Assembly: GCA_947038135.1 (NCBI GenBank)
Contig: CAMQVM010000014.1
Span: 1-14,324 of the forward strand
Direction: 5' to 3'
Origin: an uncultured Rikenellaceae bacterium
Lineage (GTDB): Bacteria; Bacteroidota; Bacteroidia; Bacteroidales; Rikenellaceae
DNA: 14,324 nucleotides
The position numbers were made by a program, and so were the translations under genes. The notes beneath the pieces are model-generated. The model was not told where the DNA came from, ran no database searches, and worked only from the letters and a program-made list of their open reading frames with translations. Below are positions 6,161 through 13,141 of the stretch, in pieces; the first letter of the stretch is position 1; every line of letters starts with the position of its first letter.

Positions 6161-7492
6161 TTATTTGTTGAAGACATCTACAAATGCCTGAGCATTAAAT
6201 TTATCAGAATAGCTCACTCGTTCAGCCATTTCCATTGGTGACATAAGTCTGTCAATAAGCTCTTGTGAAGATTCAATATGATATATCCCAGGGGCTGTAA
6301 TTTCATTAAACTCACCTCTGTCTATTATTATAACATTTCGTTTAGCTTGAATTGCTTTATGTACTACGCTTGATTGTACCGTTACAATCACTGGGCATTT
6401 TACAAGAAGCTCATGAATGCTACTCTCATCTGTTAATAGTTCAACATTAGTCAGATTTTCAAACTTCTCAGAGTAGTTTTTGATGCAGCTAAATTCGTTA
6501 GGGTGTAATTTGTAATATATTTTCCAGTTTGGGCGCTCTTTGCTAGCTTTTGCAATATAGTTAGATAGCTCTTCACCAAATTCAAATTTTGATATTGCCA
6601 ATAGAGAGTTCGGCTCAGTTGCTGTTGTTGTTATCTGTTTTGAATAGTGATCATTACCAATAGTCACCGTTGTAAATGGTGTATAGAAATCGCTAAACCA
6701 TTTATCAGCAAACCTAAACATAACATTAGGTTGGTATGACTTATTTTCTACTTTTATATTATGTGGGTAACTGTATATTAAATTCTTTTTGCTCACGCCA
6801 CCATGCTGAAACTCATATACCTTTACTCCGCACTCTGCTGCTGCTGCAAACAGTCCCTTTTGAAGTCCATTTTGAGTCAACATAACTTTCTTAATTTTGT
6901 GTCTCTTTAATAGGTGAGCATAAAATTTTTTGTCTACATAATAATCGTGTAGTAAAGTATTTAGAAGCCAGTCTGTAATTGATATAACTCCAAATTCAGA
7001 CTCGATAAGATCAAGTATAGGCTGGTAATCATAAAAAGGAGCTTTACTCTTCTTAGGATAGATGCTTGAAAACAACCTCTTGCTGCTGTTAGGATAGCTG
7101 TTGTTGTATGCGCTAGTATTGATCATTGTCTCTAGCGTTAATATTTTACCTGTACATAATTTTCTTGCGCTGTCTTGATTAAAGTCGCATGGAGCGCCGT
7201 TAATTTTATTTATGCTAGTTGTAATTGATAGAACATCATATTTTTTATTGTTGATACAAAGTAGATATATAGATTTTGCAATGCGCTTTATTTTATCTAT
7301 AACTCTAGTTGTTATGGTTATATTGTTTGGCTTTTCATCTGATAATTGATGCTTCCAGAGCAGCGAGATTCCTACCTCATGCCGTACGATGTCCCATACT
7401 CTTGTGCCGTTTGAGTCAGTAATGTCAAAAAGTTTGTTTTTTACCTCAAATCGTAAAAACTCTTTTGTGAATTTTTCTTGTCTATTTTTCAT
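6161..7492 (-). CDS. GT-B-like surface-polysaccharide glycosyltransferase (HP/SS-motif type)
   Basis: 443 residues, no signal peptide and no membrane segment, so probably cytoplasmic or loosely membrane-bound. The C-terminal half carries motifs shared by capsule and LPS transferases of GT-B fold (KpsC/KpsS-like, CDP-glycerol transferases, bacterial sialyltransferases): EFQHGG at about 227-232, KLHPNEF at about 328-334 (the HP motif, nucleotide phosphate binding) and TVQSSVVHKAI with Ser374-Ser375 (the SS motif). The N-terminal half (20-200) is less conserved and rich in Lys, Ile and Asn. Family knowledge suggests transfer of a nucleotide-activated sugar or polyol phosphate onto a surface glycan. 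Donor and acceptor cannot be told. It is an orphan: no other glycan gene is adjacent, and no TAnnTTTG box is seen upstream. Confidence 0.65.
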   Translation of the reverse strand: MKNRQEKFTKEFLRFEVKNKLFDITDSNGTRVWDIVRHEVGISLLWKHQLSDEKPNNITITTRVIDKIKRIAKSIYLLCINNKKYDVLSITTSINKINGAPCDFNQDSARKLCTGKILTLETMINTSAYNNSYPNSSKRLFSSIYPKKSKAPFYDYQPILDLIESEFGVISITDWLLNTLLHDYYVDKKFYAHLLKRHKIKKVMLTQNGLQKGLFAAAAECGVKVYEFQHGGVSKKNLIYSYPHNIKVENKSYQPNVMFRFADKWFSDFYTPFTTVTIGNDHYSKQITTTATEPNSLLAISKFEFGEELSNYIAKASKERPNWKIYYKLHPNEFSCIKNYSEKFENLTNVELLTDESSIHELLVKCPVIVTVQSSVVHKAIQAKRNVIIIDRGEFNEITAPGIYHIESSQELIDRLMSPMEMAERVSYSDKFNAQAFVDVFNK

Positions 7493-8042
7493 TTTATATC
7501 ATATAATTTAATAGTTAAACTAATTTAAATAGTGCAAAAGCAGAGTGTTAAAAATACATAATTAACAATATTCATAGTACAAATTTCCATTGATCTACTA
7601 TATATGGTAGAGCCTAATAGGTTTGATTTATTAACATATACCATGCATATTTGTGCGGTGTATTTATTCTCTATATATAAGGTGTCTCTAATAATAAATT
7701 ATATCTTATTATTGATGATTTTCAAGCTATTATTTGTTTTGTTAATATCAGTTCAGTTAGCTACAACCATAAATAATTACAAATATAGTAATATTTTAAT
7801 CTTTTTGCAAGTGTGATAGGTATTATTATATTTATTTAAGTTGATTTGTTTTAATTTAAGGCTCTGTAATGTCGTAATATATTAATTAATTCTATATTTA
7901 GAGTTAGTAAGCTACTTTATTTTTATAATATCAAACATCTTTAATTCATGTTAATTAGCTTAAGTATTGTGTTTTAGAAACTTTATTGCTGCTGTCAGGT
8001 TAATTAATTGTAAATATTAATAGGAATATAAAATAATAGTAG

Positions 8043-8050
8043 TATCTTTG
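8043..8050 (+). promoter_or_regulatory. Candidate -7 box for the AraC regulator gene
   Basis: TATCTTTG fits TAnnTTTG, 182 nt before the start codon, without a visible TTTG at -33. The identical octamer stands before the surface operon at 9191. Confidence 0.35.
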
Positions 8051-8141
8051 ATATCATTATAAGACTTCTATTGGTGTAATGAGTGTTTTATACATCTAGT
8101 CATTTATATTTAGTCTTTAATGTATTAAACAAATTTTTATG

Positions 8142-8170
8142 CTTATGGCATTTTTGCTACTGACCATAAG
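8142..8170. promoter_or_regulatory. Inverted repeat in the araC-type gene leader
   Basis: CTTATGG (8142-8148) and CCATAAG (8164-8170) form a perfect 7-bp dyad with a 15-nt spacer, 62 nt before the start codon. It may be an operator (for example autoregulation) or an mRNA hairpin. Chance occurrence is possible in this composition, though the arms are less AT-rich than their surroundings. Confidence 0.3.
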
Positions 8171-8232
8171 TTAAAGACAGTAATTTGAATAACTAGGAAT
8201 GAAGAATACAATTTACATTTAATATAAATAGT

Positions 8233-9120
8233 ATGAAGAAACAAACGATAGTAGAGAGTATTATTGTCGACAATGTTAATGCAGTAGTAGCTAATGGTGT
8301 TTTAGGTGAAAATAATGGTTTTATATATAAGGAGTTTCCATTAGGAGCGAGTGATGACAGCGTGATATTAACAAATAACTTACTTATTTTTTTTATTGAA
8401 GGAAGTTGTAAGTTTGCGTGTAATCAATATGTTGATAGATTATTTACTGCTGGCGATGCAATATTTATTGCTGCTTCATCTGAAGTTTATGGGTTGGCTC
8501 TTGAGCCGCTAAAGGTCGTGTATACTGCTTGCAATTTTCATGTAAGTTCATTATCAAGGCAATATTTTGAGCATTTATGTGAGCATGTGCCGAATATCAA
8601 ATACGATTTTACACCTTTAAAGATGAATACTCCGCTCTCTAGCTTTGTAAACTCATTAAGCTATTACCTAAACTCAATTGGTAGCAGAGATGACCTTCAA
8701 GAGATGAAGAGGCAGGAGTTATTTTTAATATTGCGAATGTACTATACAAAGGAGCAGTTAGCACAATTTTTCTACCCTATTATAGGTAGAAATATAGCTT
8801 TTAAAAGTTTCGTGCTAGAAAACTATGTTCAGTGTCAAAAGTTAGACGATCTAATACAGATGTCTAATATGTGTTCGAATGTTTTTATGAGGAAATTCAA
8901 GAGTGAATTTGGAGTTTCTGCTTATCAATGGATGTTAGAACAGAAGTGTAAGCGCATTGAGCGTAAAGCAATGCAATCGGGTGTTACTGTTAAAGAGCTC
9001 ATGTTGGAGGTGGGGATTGAAAGTCCTACACATTTTAATAGAGTATGTAAACGTTATTTTAACAAAACTCCTAAAAATTTGATACTTTTTTATCAGGCTA
9101 AATTATGCTCCACACCTTAA
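8233..9120 (+). CDS. AraC-family transcriptional regulator
   Basis: A 295-residue DNA-binding protein. The N-terminal part (about 1-170) looks like a cupin-type sensing domain (NNLLIFFIEGSCKFACNQY, then DAIFIAASSEVYGL). The C-terminal part has the two helix-turn-helix units of the family: KLDDLIQMSNMCSNVFMRKF with the following SEFGVSAYQWMLEQK, and VTVKELMLEVGIESPTHFNR ending in CKRYFNKTPKNLI, the usual FxxxxGxTPxxx finish. Length is normal. It is transcribed toward the four-gene surface operon, which starts 379 bp downstream, and is the obvious candidate to control it. Regulators of this class often precede fimbrial loci in Bacteroidales. The effector is unknown. No SD is seen before the ATG, as usual here. 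Confidence 0.88.
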   Translation: MKKQTIVESIIVDNVNAVVANGVLGENNGFIYKEFPLGASDDSVILTNNLLIFFIEGSCKFACNQYVDRLFTAGDAIFIAASSEVYGLALEPLKVVYTACNFHVSSLSRQYFEHLCEHVPNIKYDFTPLKMNTPLSSFVNSLSYYLNSIGSRDDLQEMKRQELFLILRMYYTKEQLAQFFYPIIGRNIAFKSFVLENYVQCQKLDDLIQMSNMCSNVFMRKFKSEFGVSAYQWMLEQKCKRIERKAMQSGVTVKELMLEVGIESPTHFNRVCKRYFNKTPKNLILFYQAKLCSTP

Positions 9121-9164
9121 ACAAAAGCACATTATTCGTAAATGTGAAAAAAAAGGTGTTTTTT
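9112..9164 (+). terminator. Possible terminator of the araC-type gene
   Basis: CACATT (9128-9133) pairs with AATGTG (9141-9146), and an outer ACACC (9112-9116) can pair with GGTGT (9155-9159) across an A-rich internal loop. Six T follow (9159-9164). The outer arm overlaps the stop codon. The structure is imperfect, so only moderately likely. Confidence 0.35.
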
Positions 9165-9190
9165 GTGAACAATAATGAAAATAATTACAC

Positions 9191-9198
9191 TATCTTTG
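9191..9198 (+). promoter_or_regulatory. Promoter -7 box of the surface operon
   Basis: TATCTTTG fits TAnnTTTG. The nearest upstream TTTG (9162-9165) is 25 nt away, too far for a standard -33, which would fit a promoter needing an activator such as the adjacent AraC protein. Transcription from here would give a leader of about 295 nt before the first gene. Confidence 0.5.
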
Positions 9199-9247
9199 TC
9201 GTTTGATAAGATATTTAATTATACTATTAATTTTGATATGTGTACTT

Positions 9248-9349
9248 GTGTTTTATATGTAATGTAACTGAGTAGTGGCTTCTTAACATAATTAGTTTAA
9301 TATGTAAGTGAAGCTTGGTAGTGATATGGAATATTTACATATAAAATAC
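9248..9349 (+). repeat. Long inverted repeat in the surface-operon leader
   Basis: TTTTATATGTAA (9251-9262) and TTACATATAAAA (9335-9346) are perfect inverted copies. With one G-T mismatch (a wobble pair in RNA) the arms extend to 15 bp, 9248-9262 and 9335-9349, enclosing 72 nt. A further TATGTAA at 9301-9307 is a partial copy that could pair with the right arm instead. The site is downstream of the -7 box, so it would lie in the mRNA leader. The rest of 9121-9499 shows no gene. Confidence 0.6.
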
Positions 9350-9499
9350 CTACTTCAATACATTGCAATGTTCGTGCCAGTATAATTTATATTGTCAGAA
9401 TTGATTAGAAACAAATTTATAAAAACTATATATTGCGATTTAGTTTGAGAAGAAGCTAAAGTACGTTATTAGTATTAACAAATATAACAAATAGACTAT

Positions 9500-10540
9500 A
9501 TGATTTTAAAGATTAAATTTTACATTTTACTCCTCGCTTGTATTTGCCTAGGTTTTGGCTCTTGCACGAAAGATTACCTTCGGTCCGAGACTAACGTAAT
9601 TTTCTTTGTTCCCCAGCTTGCTTCGGGAGAGCTGAATGGAATTACATTGTTGTTGCACGGAGCAGACGGTGAATTATTGTATCGGAGAGCTTTTCTAGCC
9701 GATGGCACTGCTCATGAGCCAGGCCTGCTTAGGTTGAGTGTTCCTGGAGTAAAAAGCCTTCAAGGCTCAGATGCTGTTGTTACATGTATTTCTGATTCCA
9801 ATAGAGGAGAAATTAGCCAGGATGCTGATTTTTATCTCACTAAAATCACCTCTACCCCTGATGAAAGCAACCCCAATCGTCATTTGCTAAGTTCTGACTA
9901 TCGTTTTTTTAATCATCCGACTCGTATATTTCCATTAGGTATTTACCCTAGGATTGATACTTTGGATGTGACAAAAGAATACCTTCATAAAGGTCGTGTA
10001 AATCTGACTTTTAAGATGATGCCTTCTGAGATTGTAGGTGCAAACATACGTTACTACAACCTTGGTACTTCTCTTGGTTTTAATGGTTTTTATGGTGGTT
10101 CTCCTGGACATTATAAAGAGACTAAAATTGATTTTCCTTCAAATGGTTCTGTGCAGGATCACACTTCTACAAGTATTGTAAATGGATCTGTTGGTGAGAG
10201 AGTATCTCATATAATTCAACCTGATTTTCTAGACAACAGGTCATCTTCTGTTACTCGTTCTAAAAATTCTTTTGATTTGGAGGTTGAATTTTTAGGAAAA
10301 GGTGGCTATATCACTGGTACATATCGTCTTTCTGAGGCACTTTTAGGTGAAGATAGCGATGGAGATGGTGTGGCAGATGGTGTACCATCAGTAACCACTC
10401 CAGATGGCCCACAAGATGCAAGTAACTTGTTTCTTGAGAGTAAAGGAGAGCTAAGCTTTGAATTTAAGGGTATGCGATTAACTGGGATATCTCTCGAAGG
10501 TTGGGGCGACCTAATCGATGGCGAAACAACACCAATGTAA
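9500..10540 (+). CDS. Surface lipoprotein, FimB/Mfa2-like (putative fimbrial anchor)
   Basis: 346 residues with a lipoprotein signal ending GFGSC, so Cys22 would be lipidated; the following TKDY has the Lys-Asp that often directs Bacteroidota lipoproteins to the cell surface. The early mature part (NVIFFVPQLASGELNGITLL, then GADGELLYRRAF) and a second block (HKGRVNLTFKMMPSEIVGAN) recall the beta-sandwich halves of FimB/Mfa2 anchor subunits; this is by eye and not certain. A DSDGDGVADG stretch at 285-294 looks like a calcium-binding thrombospondin type 3 or dockerin-like loop. It is the first gene of the operon, 41 nt before the DUF3575 gene. It could instead be another beta-rich surface lipoprotein, for example an adhesin or secretion accessory. 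Confidence 0.6.
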   Translation: MILKIKFYILLLACICLGFGSCTKDYLRSETNVIFFVPQLASGELNGITLLLHGADGELLYRRAFLADGTAHEPGLLRLSVPGVKSLQGSDAVVTCISDSNRGEISQDADFYLTKITSTPDESNPNRHLLSSDYRFFNHPTRIFPLGIYPRIDTLDVTKEYLHKGRVNLTFKMMPSEIVGANIRYYNLGTSLGFNGFYGGSPGHYKETKIDFPSNGSVQDHTSTSIVNGSVGERVSHIIQPDFLDNRSSSVTRSKNSFDLEVEFLGKGGYITGTYRLSEALLGEDSDGDGVADGVPSVTTPDGPQDASNLFLESKGELSFEFKGMRLTGISLEGWGDLIDGETTPM

Positions 10541-10581
10541 TAATAAATAAACGTTAAATTAAATTAATTAAAAGTTATAAT

Positions 10582-11169
10582 ATGAAATATTTATATTGTA
10601 TTCTCATCTCACTATTCACACTGACACCGATGTTAAGTCAAGGTCAAGTAGCAATTAAGACAAATGTACCTTTTGTCTTAGCAGGAACTCCTAACTTGGG
10701 AGTCGAAGTAACATTAGGTAATAAGTTTGCAATTAACGTAGATGGTATGTGGATGCCTTATTTGTTTAAGAAGAGTCAAAGTGTTCTTCGTGCTTTTCAA
10801 ACAAGTGCAGACCTACGCTATTATATTAATCCAAAGTATTATCATACAAACAATTTGTTTGATGGGTTCTACTTAGGACCGTATGCAATGTATGCAAACT
10901 ACAATGTTGGTTTTAACAAAGTAGACCCTATTGAAGACAATAGTCGTTATGTTGGTTGGGGGCTGTCGGCAGGTGTTACAATAGGTTATAAGATATACCT
11001 ATCTCGCAGGTTTCGTTTAGATTTTAATCTAGGAGTGGGCTATGCTCACCTTCAGCATGATGTATACCAGTTAGGAAGTGATAATATATACAATAGTTTA
11101 ACAGACACAAAGGTGTGGATTGGTCCTACGAAATTCGGTATACATCTCGTATATAATATAAATAAATAA
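10582..11169 (+). CDS. DUF3575 outer-membrane beta-barrel protein
   Basis: 195 residues with an N-terminal signal peptide (MKYLYCILISLFTLTPMLSQ, cut near residue 21). The mature protein starts VAIKTNVPFVLAGTPNLGVE, and contains LRYYINPKYY, GPYAMYANYNVGF, RYVGWGLSAGVTIGYK, RRFRLDFNLGVGYAHL and the ending GPTKFGIHLVYNI. This order of motifs is that of DUF3575, a Bacteroidota family with alternating beta strands ending in an aromatic-rich strand, expected to sit in the outer membrane. DUF3575 genes are usually found in fimbriae-type loci, often beside OmpA-domain proteins and Mfa2-like lipoproteins, and that matches this neighbourhood. Its exact job is not established. The next gene follows after 18 nt. 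Confidence 0.85.
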   Translation: MKYLYCILISLFTLTPMLSQGQVAIKTNVPFVLAGTPNLGVEVTLGNKFAINVDGMWMPYLFKKSQSVLRAFQTSADLRYYINPKYYHTNNLFDGFYLGPYAMYANYNVGFNKVDPIEDNSRYVGWGLSAGVTIGYKIYLSRRFRLDFNLGVGYAHLQHDVYQLGSDNIYNSLTDTKVWIGPTKFGIHLVYNINK

Positions 11170-11187
11170 AACTAATATATAAACCAA

Positions 11188-13125
11188 ATGATAAAATCTA
11201 AAATTAAAGGAAAGTTTTTTCCCCTAGTTATTATGATGGTTCTTTCTATTTTTGGAATTTCATCAACAGCTAGTTACGCACAGTCTGTCAGTAGGTCTGA
11301 AAAGAAAGCAGACAACTCTTTTATGCAAGGAAACTATAACAAGGGAATGCGTTACTATGAAAGAGCGTTGTCTGATCTTGAAGAGGGAAGCGCAGAATAT
11401 TACAAGTTGGAGTTGAAGATTGCATACCTTTATTCTTTGTTGCAAGATAAGCCAAAGACTGTAAAGCATTACGATCATATTTTTCAAAATGCTGATACTA
11501 TTTTGAGCTTAGAGGATATATATCTTTTCGCAGATGCACTTCGTCGTAGCAACTTACGCCAGCACGCCGAGCAGGTTATCAGACATTACGCATTTAAAGG
11601 TACATACCACCGAAACCAGCGTTTTATGAACACTCTTAATTCGTTATCGAACCAGAGTTATTACTATCAGAGTGGTCTTTCTAGCTACAAAGTAAGGCAG
11701 CTTGATGGAGTCTCTAAGTATTCCAATTACTGGATGGGTGAGTATGATTCACAAATATTCTTTGCGCAAAGTCATTCTGAAGAGTTGACTTCCAATGATA
11801 AGATTATATATCACCAAACAAGGTATCGTAAGTTAAGTAAAGATGTTTTTGGTAGTGATGTTGTCTTCAATGACATTCCTCTTCCTCTTCAACAAGGTCC
11901 TATGGCTTATAGCAAAGATCGTGGTCTGCTTGTAGTTACTGACGTATCTTACAAGGGAAGTGACGAGAAGACTTTCACTTCTACTGTCGGCTCGGGATTC
12001 TCTTCAAACCTACTGTTTTCTTATCAAGATAATGATAAAGGCAGATGGGGTGCTTTCAAGCCTCTGTTTACAGACATAGCTGCAATTGACGAAACTTACT
12101 CTTATGCTCATCCAACTTTCTTCAATGATGGAAAATCATTAATGTTTTCGTCTGATCGACTTGGAGGTTATGGAGGTATGGATGTTTACATTACTAATTG
12201 GAATGAAGCTACTAGTTCTTGGGATGAACCTCTTAACCTAGGTACTCAGGTAAATACAGAGGGAGACGAGCTTTATCCACGTATATTTGGAGATGCACTT
12301 TTCTTTGCTTCTAACGGTCACGAAGGTTTTGGAGGCTTAGATAACTACCGTATAAGTTTTGGCAACAACATAATTTTGCCTGGAACGCTTTTTCACTACC
12401 CTTATCCTGTGAACAGTGCATTTAATGACTTTGGGGTCTATTTTCACGAGGGAAATGGCTTTTTTGTCTCTGACAGACAAGAAAATGGACGAGATGATAT
12501 ATTTGTTCTTATGAATGTACCTACGTCTCTATCACGTGAAGGTGCAATTGGAGTTTCAAAAGAGTATATCGCAATGCGTGGTAATCTCGATATCGTTGAG
12601 CAGATGGCTTCAGGCAACACACTAGAGCAACGTTCAGATGTTAATCTTCGTGAGTATATTGACAAAACAGTAACAAGCCAAGTCTTTTTCGATTTTGACA
12701 GCAGAAAATTAACTGCAACAACTGAGGCAGAGCTTAGTGAATTACTTGAAAGTTTGAACCCTCAAGATATTGAAAAGATTGTCATTGTTGGTTATGCCGA
12801 TTTAATAGGGTCTAGAGAGTATAACAAGCACCTTTCGTTGCAACGTGCTGAGAAAGTAGCTAAGTATTTCCAAAAATATTTACCAGAGACGGCAGTTGAA
12901 TATAAAGGAGGTGGTGTAATCGATATACCTGATCATGAAAAACAGGATATAGAGGATCATATGAGAAATATGTCTTTAGAAGATATAAACTATAAGGCTC
13001 TATCACTTGAGCGCAAACAGTCAGTGTTAGCACCGATTCCGAATCGTCAAGCTATCATCAATCTATTTGAGCGTTACCGTAGAGTCGAGATAGTCGTTAA
13101 AAACAAACACAATTACAACAAATAA
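11188..13125 (+). CDS. TPR - PD40 beta-propeller - OmpA-domain envelope protein (PorE-like layout)
   Basis: 645 residues with a signal peptide cut after Ala31 (TASYA|Q). Residues about 36-135 are TPR-like (SFMQGNYNKGMRYYERAL). About 235-445 hold PD40/WD40-like blades: HPTFFNDGKSLMFSSDR at 308, a second at 359-387 (DELYPRIFGDALFFAS) and a third at 412-440 ending FFVSDRQENGRDDIFV. The C-terminal OmpA domain starts VFFDFDSRKLT at 499, with GYADLIGSREYNKHLSLQRA (Asp538 and Arg553 at the peptidoglycan-diaminopimelate positions) and closes with RRVEIVV at 631. The layout resembles PorE of the type IX secretion system and other Bacteroidota OmpA/PD40 proteins, but lacks an obvious carboxypeptidase-regulatory domain. 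Inferred role: tie the outer-membrane complex made by its neighbours to peptidoglycan. About 55 residues stand between GGG (574-576) and RRVEI, longer than usual. Confidence 0.85.
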   Translation: MIKSKIKGKFFPLVIMMVLSIFGISSTASYAQSVSRSEKKADNSFMQGNYNKGMRYYERALSDLEEGSAEYYKLELKIAYLYSLLQDKPKTVKHYDHIFQNADTILSLEDIYLFADALRRSNLRQHAEQVIRHYAFKGTYHRNQRFMNTLNSLSNQSYYYQSGLSSYKVRQLDGVSKYSNYWMGEYDSQIFFAQSHSEELTSNDKIIYHQTRYRKLSKDVFGSDVVFNDIPLPLQQGPMAYSKDRGLLVVTDVSYKGSDEKTFTSTVGSGFSSNLLFSYQDNDKGRWGAFKPLFTDIAAIDETYSYAHPTFFNDGKSLMFSSDRLGGYGGMDVYITNWNEATSSWDEPLNLGTQVNTEGDELYPRIFGDALFFASNGHEGFGGLDNYRISFGNNIILPGTLFHYPYPVNSAFNDFGVYFHEGNGFFVSDRQENGRDDIFVLMNVPTSLSREGAIGVSKEYIAMRGNLDIVEQMASGNTLEQRSDVNLREYIDKTVTSQVFFDFDSRKLTATTEAELSELLESLNPQDIEKIVIVGYADLIGSREYNKHLSLQRAEKVAKYFQKYLPETAVEYKGGGVIDIPDHEKQDIEDHMRNMSLEDINYKALSLERKQSVLAPIPNRQAIINLFERYRRVEIVVKNKHNYNK

Positions 13126-13141
13126 ATTTATAACATAATCT

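Larger units (their letters stand above)
7493..8232. other. AT-rich intergenic region, no convincing gene
   Basis: This 740-bp gap lies between the minus-strand glycosyltransferase and the plus-strand AraC regulator, so it holds two divergent upstream regions. It is very AT-rich. A plus-strand frame of 70 codons at 7604-7816 is mostly Ile, Leu, Tyr and Asn, as random AT-rich DNA would give, and has no supporting signal. What I can support within it is a -7 box at 8043 and an inverted repeat at 8142-8170. Confidence 0.6.

Noticed and set aside
7604..7816. Plus-strand 70-codon hydrophobic frame
   Set aside because: Its Ile/Leu/Tyr/Asn composition is what AT-rich random DNA yields; no promoter, RBS or family resemblance.
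11263..12665. Minus-strand frames within the OmpA/PD40 gene
   Set aside because: They are antisense shadows without start signals; the plus-strand protein shows clear domains throughout.
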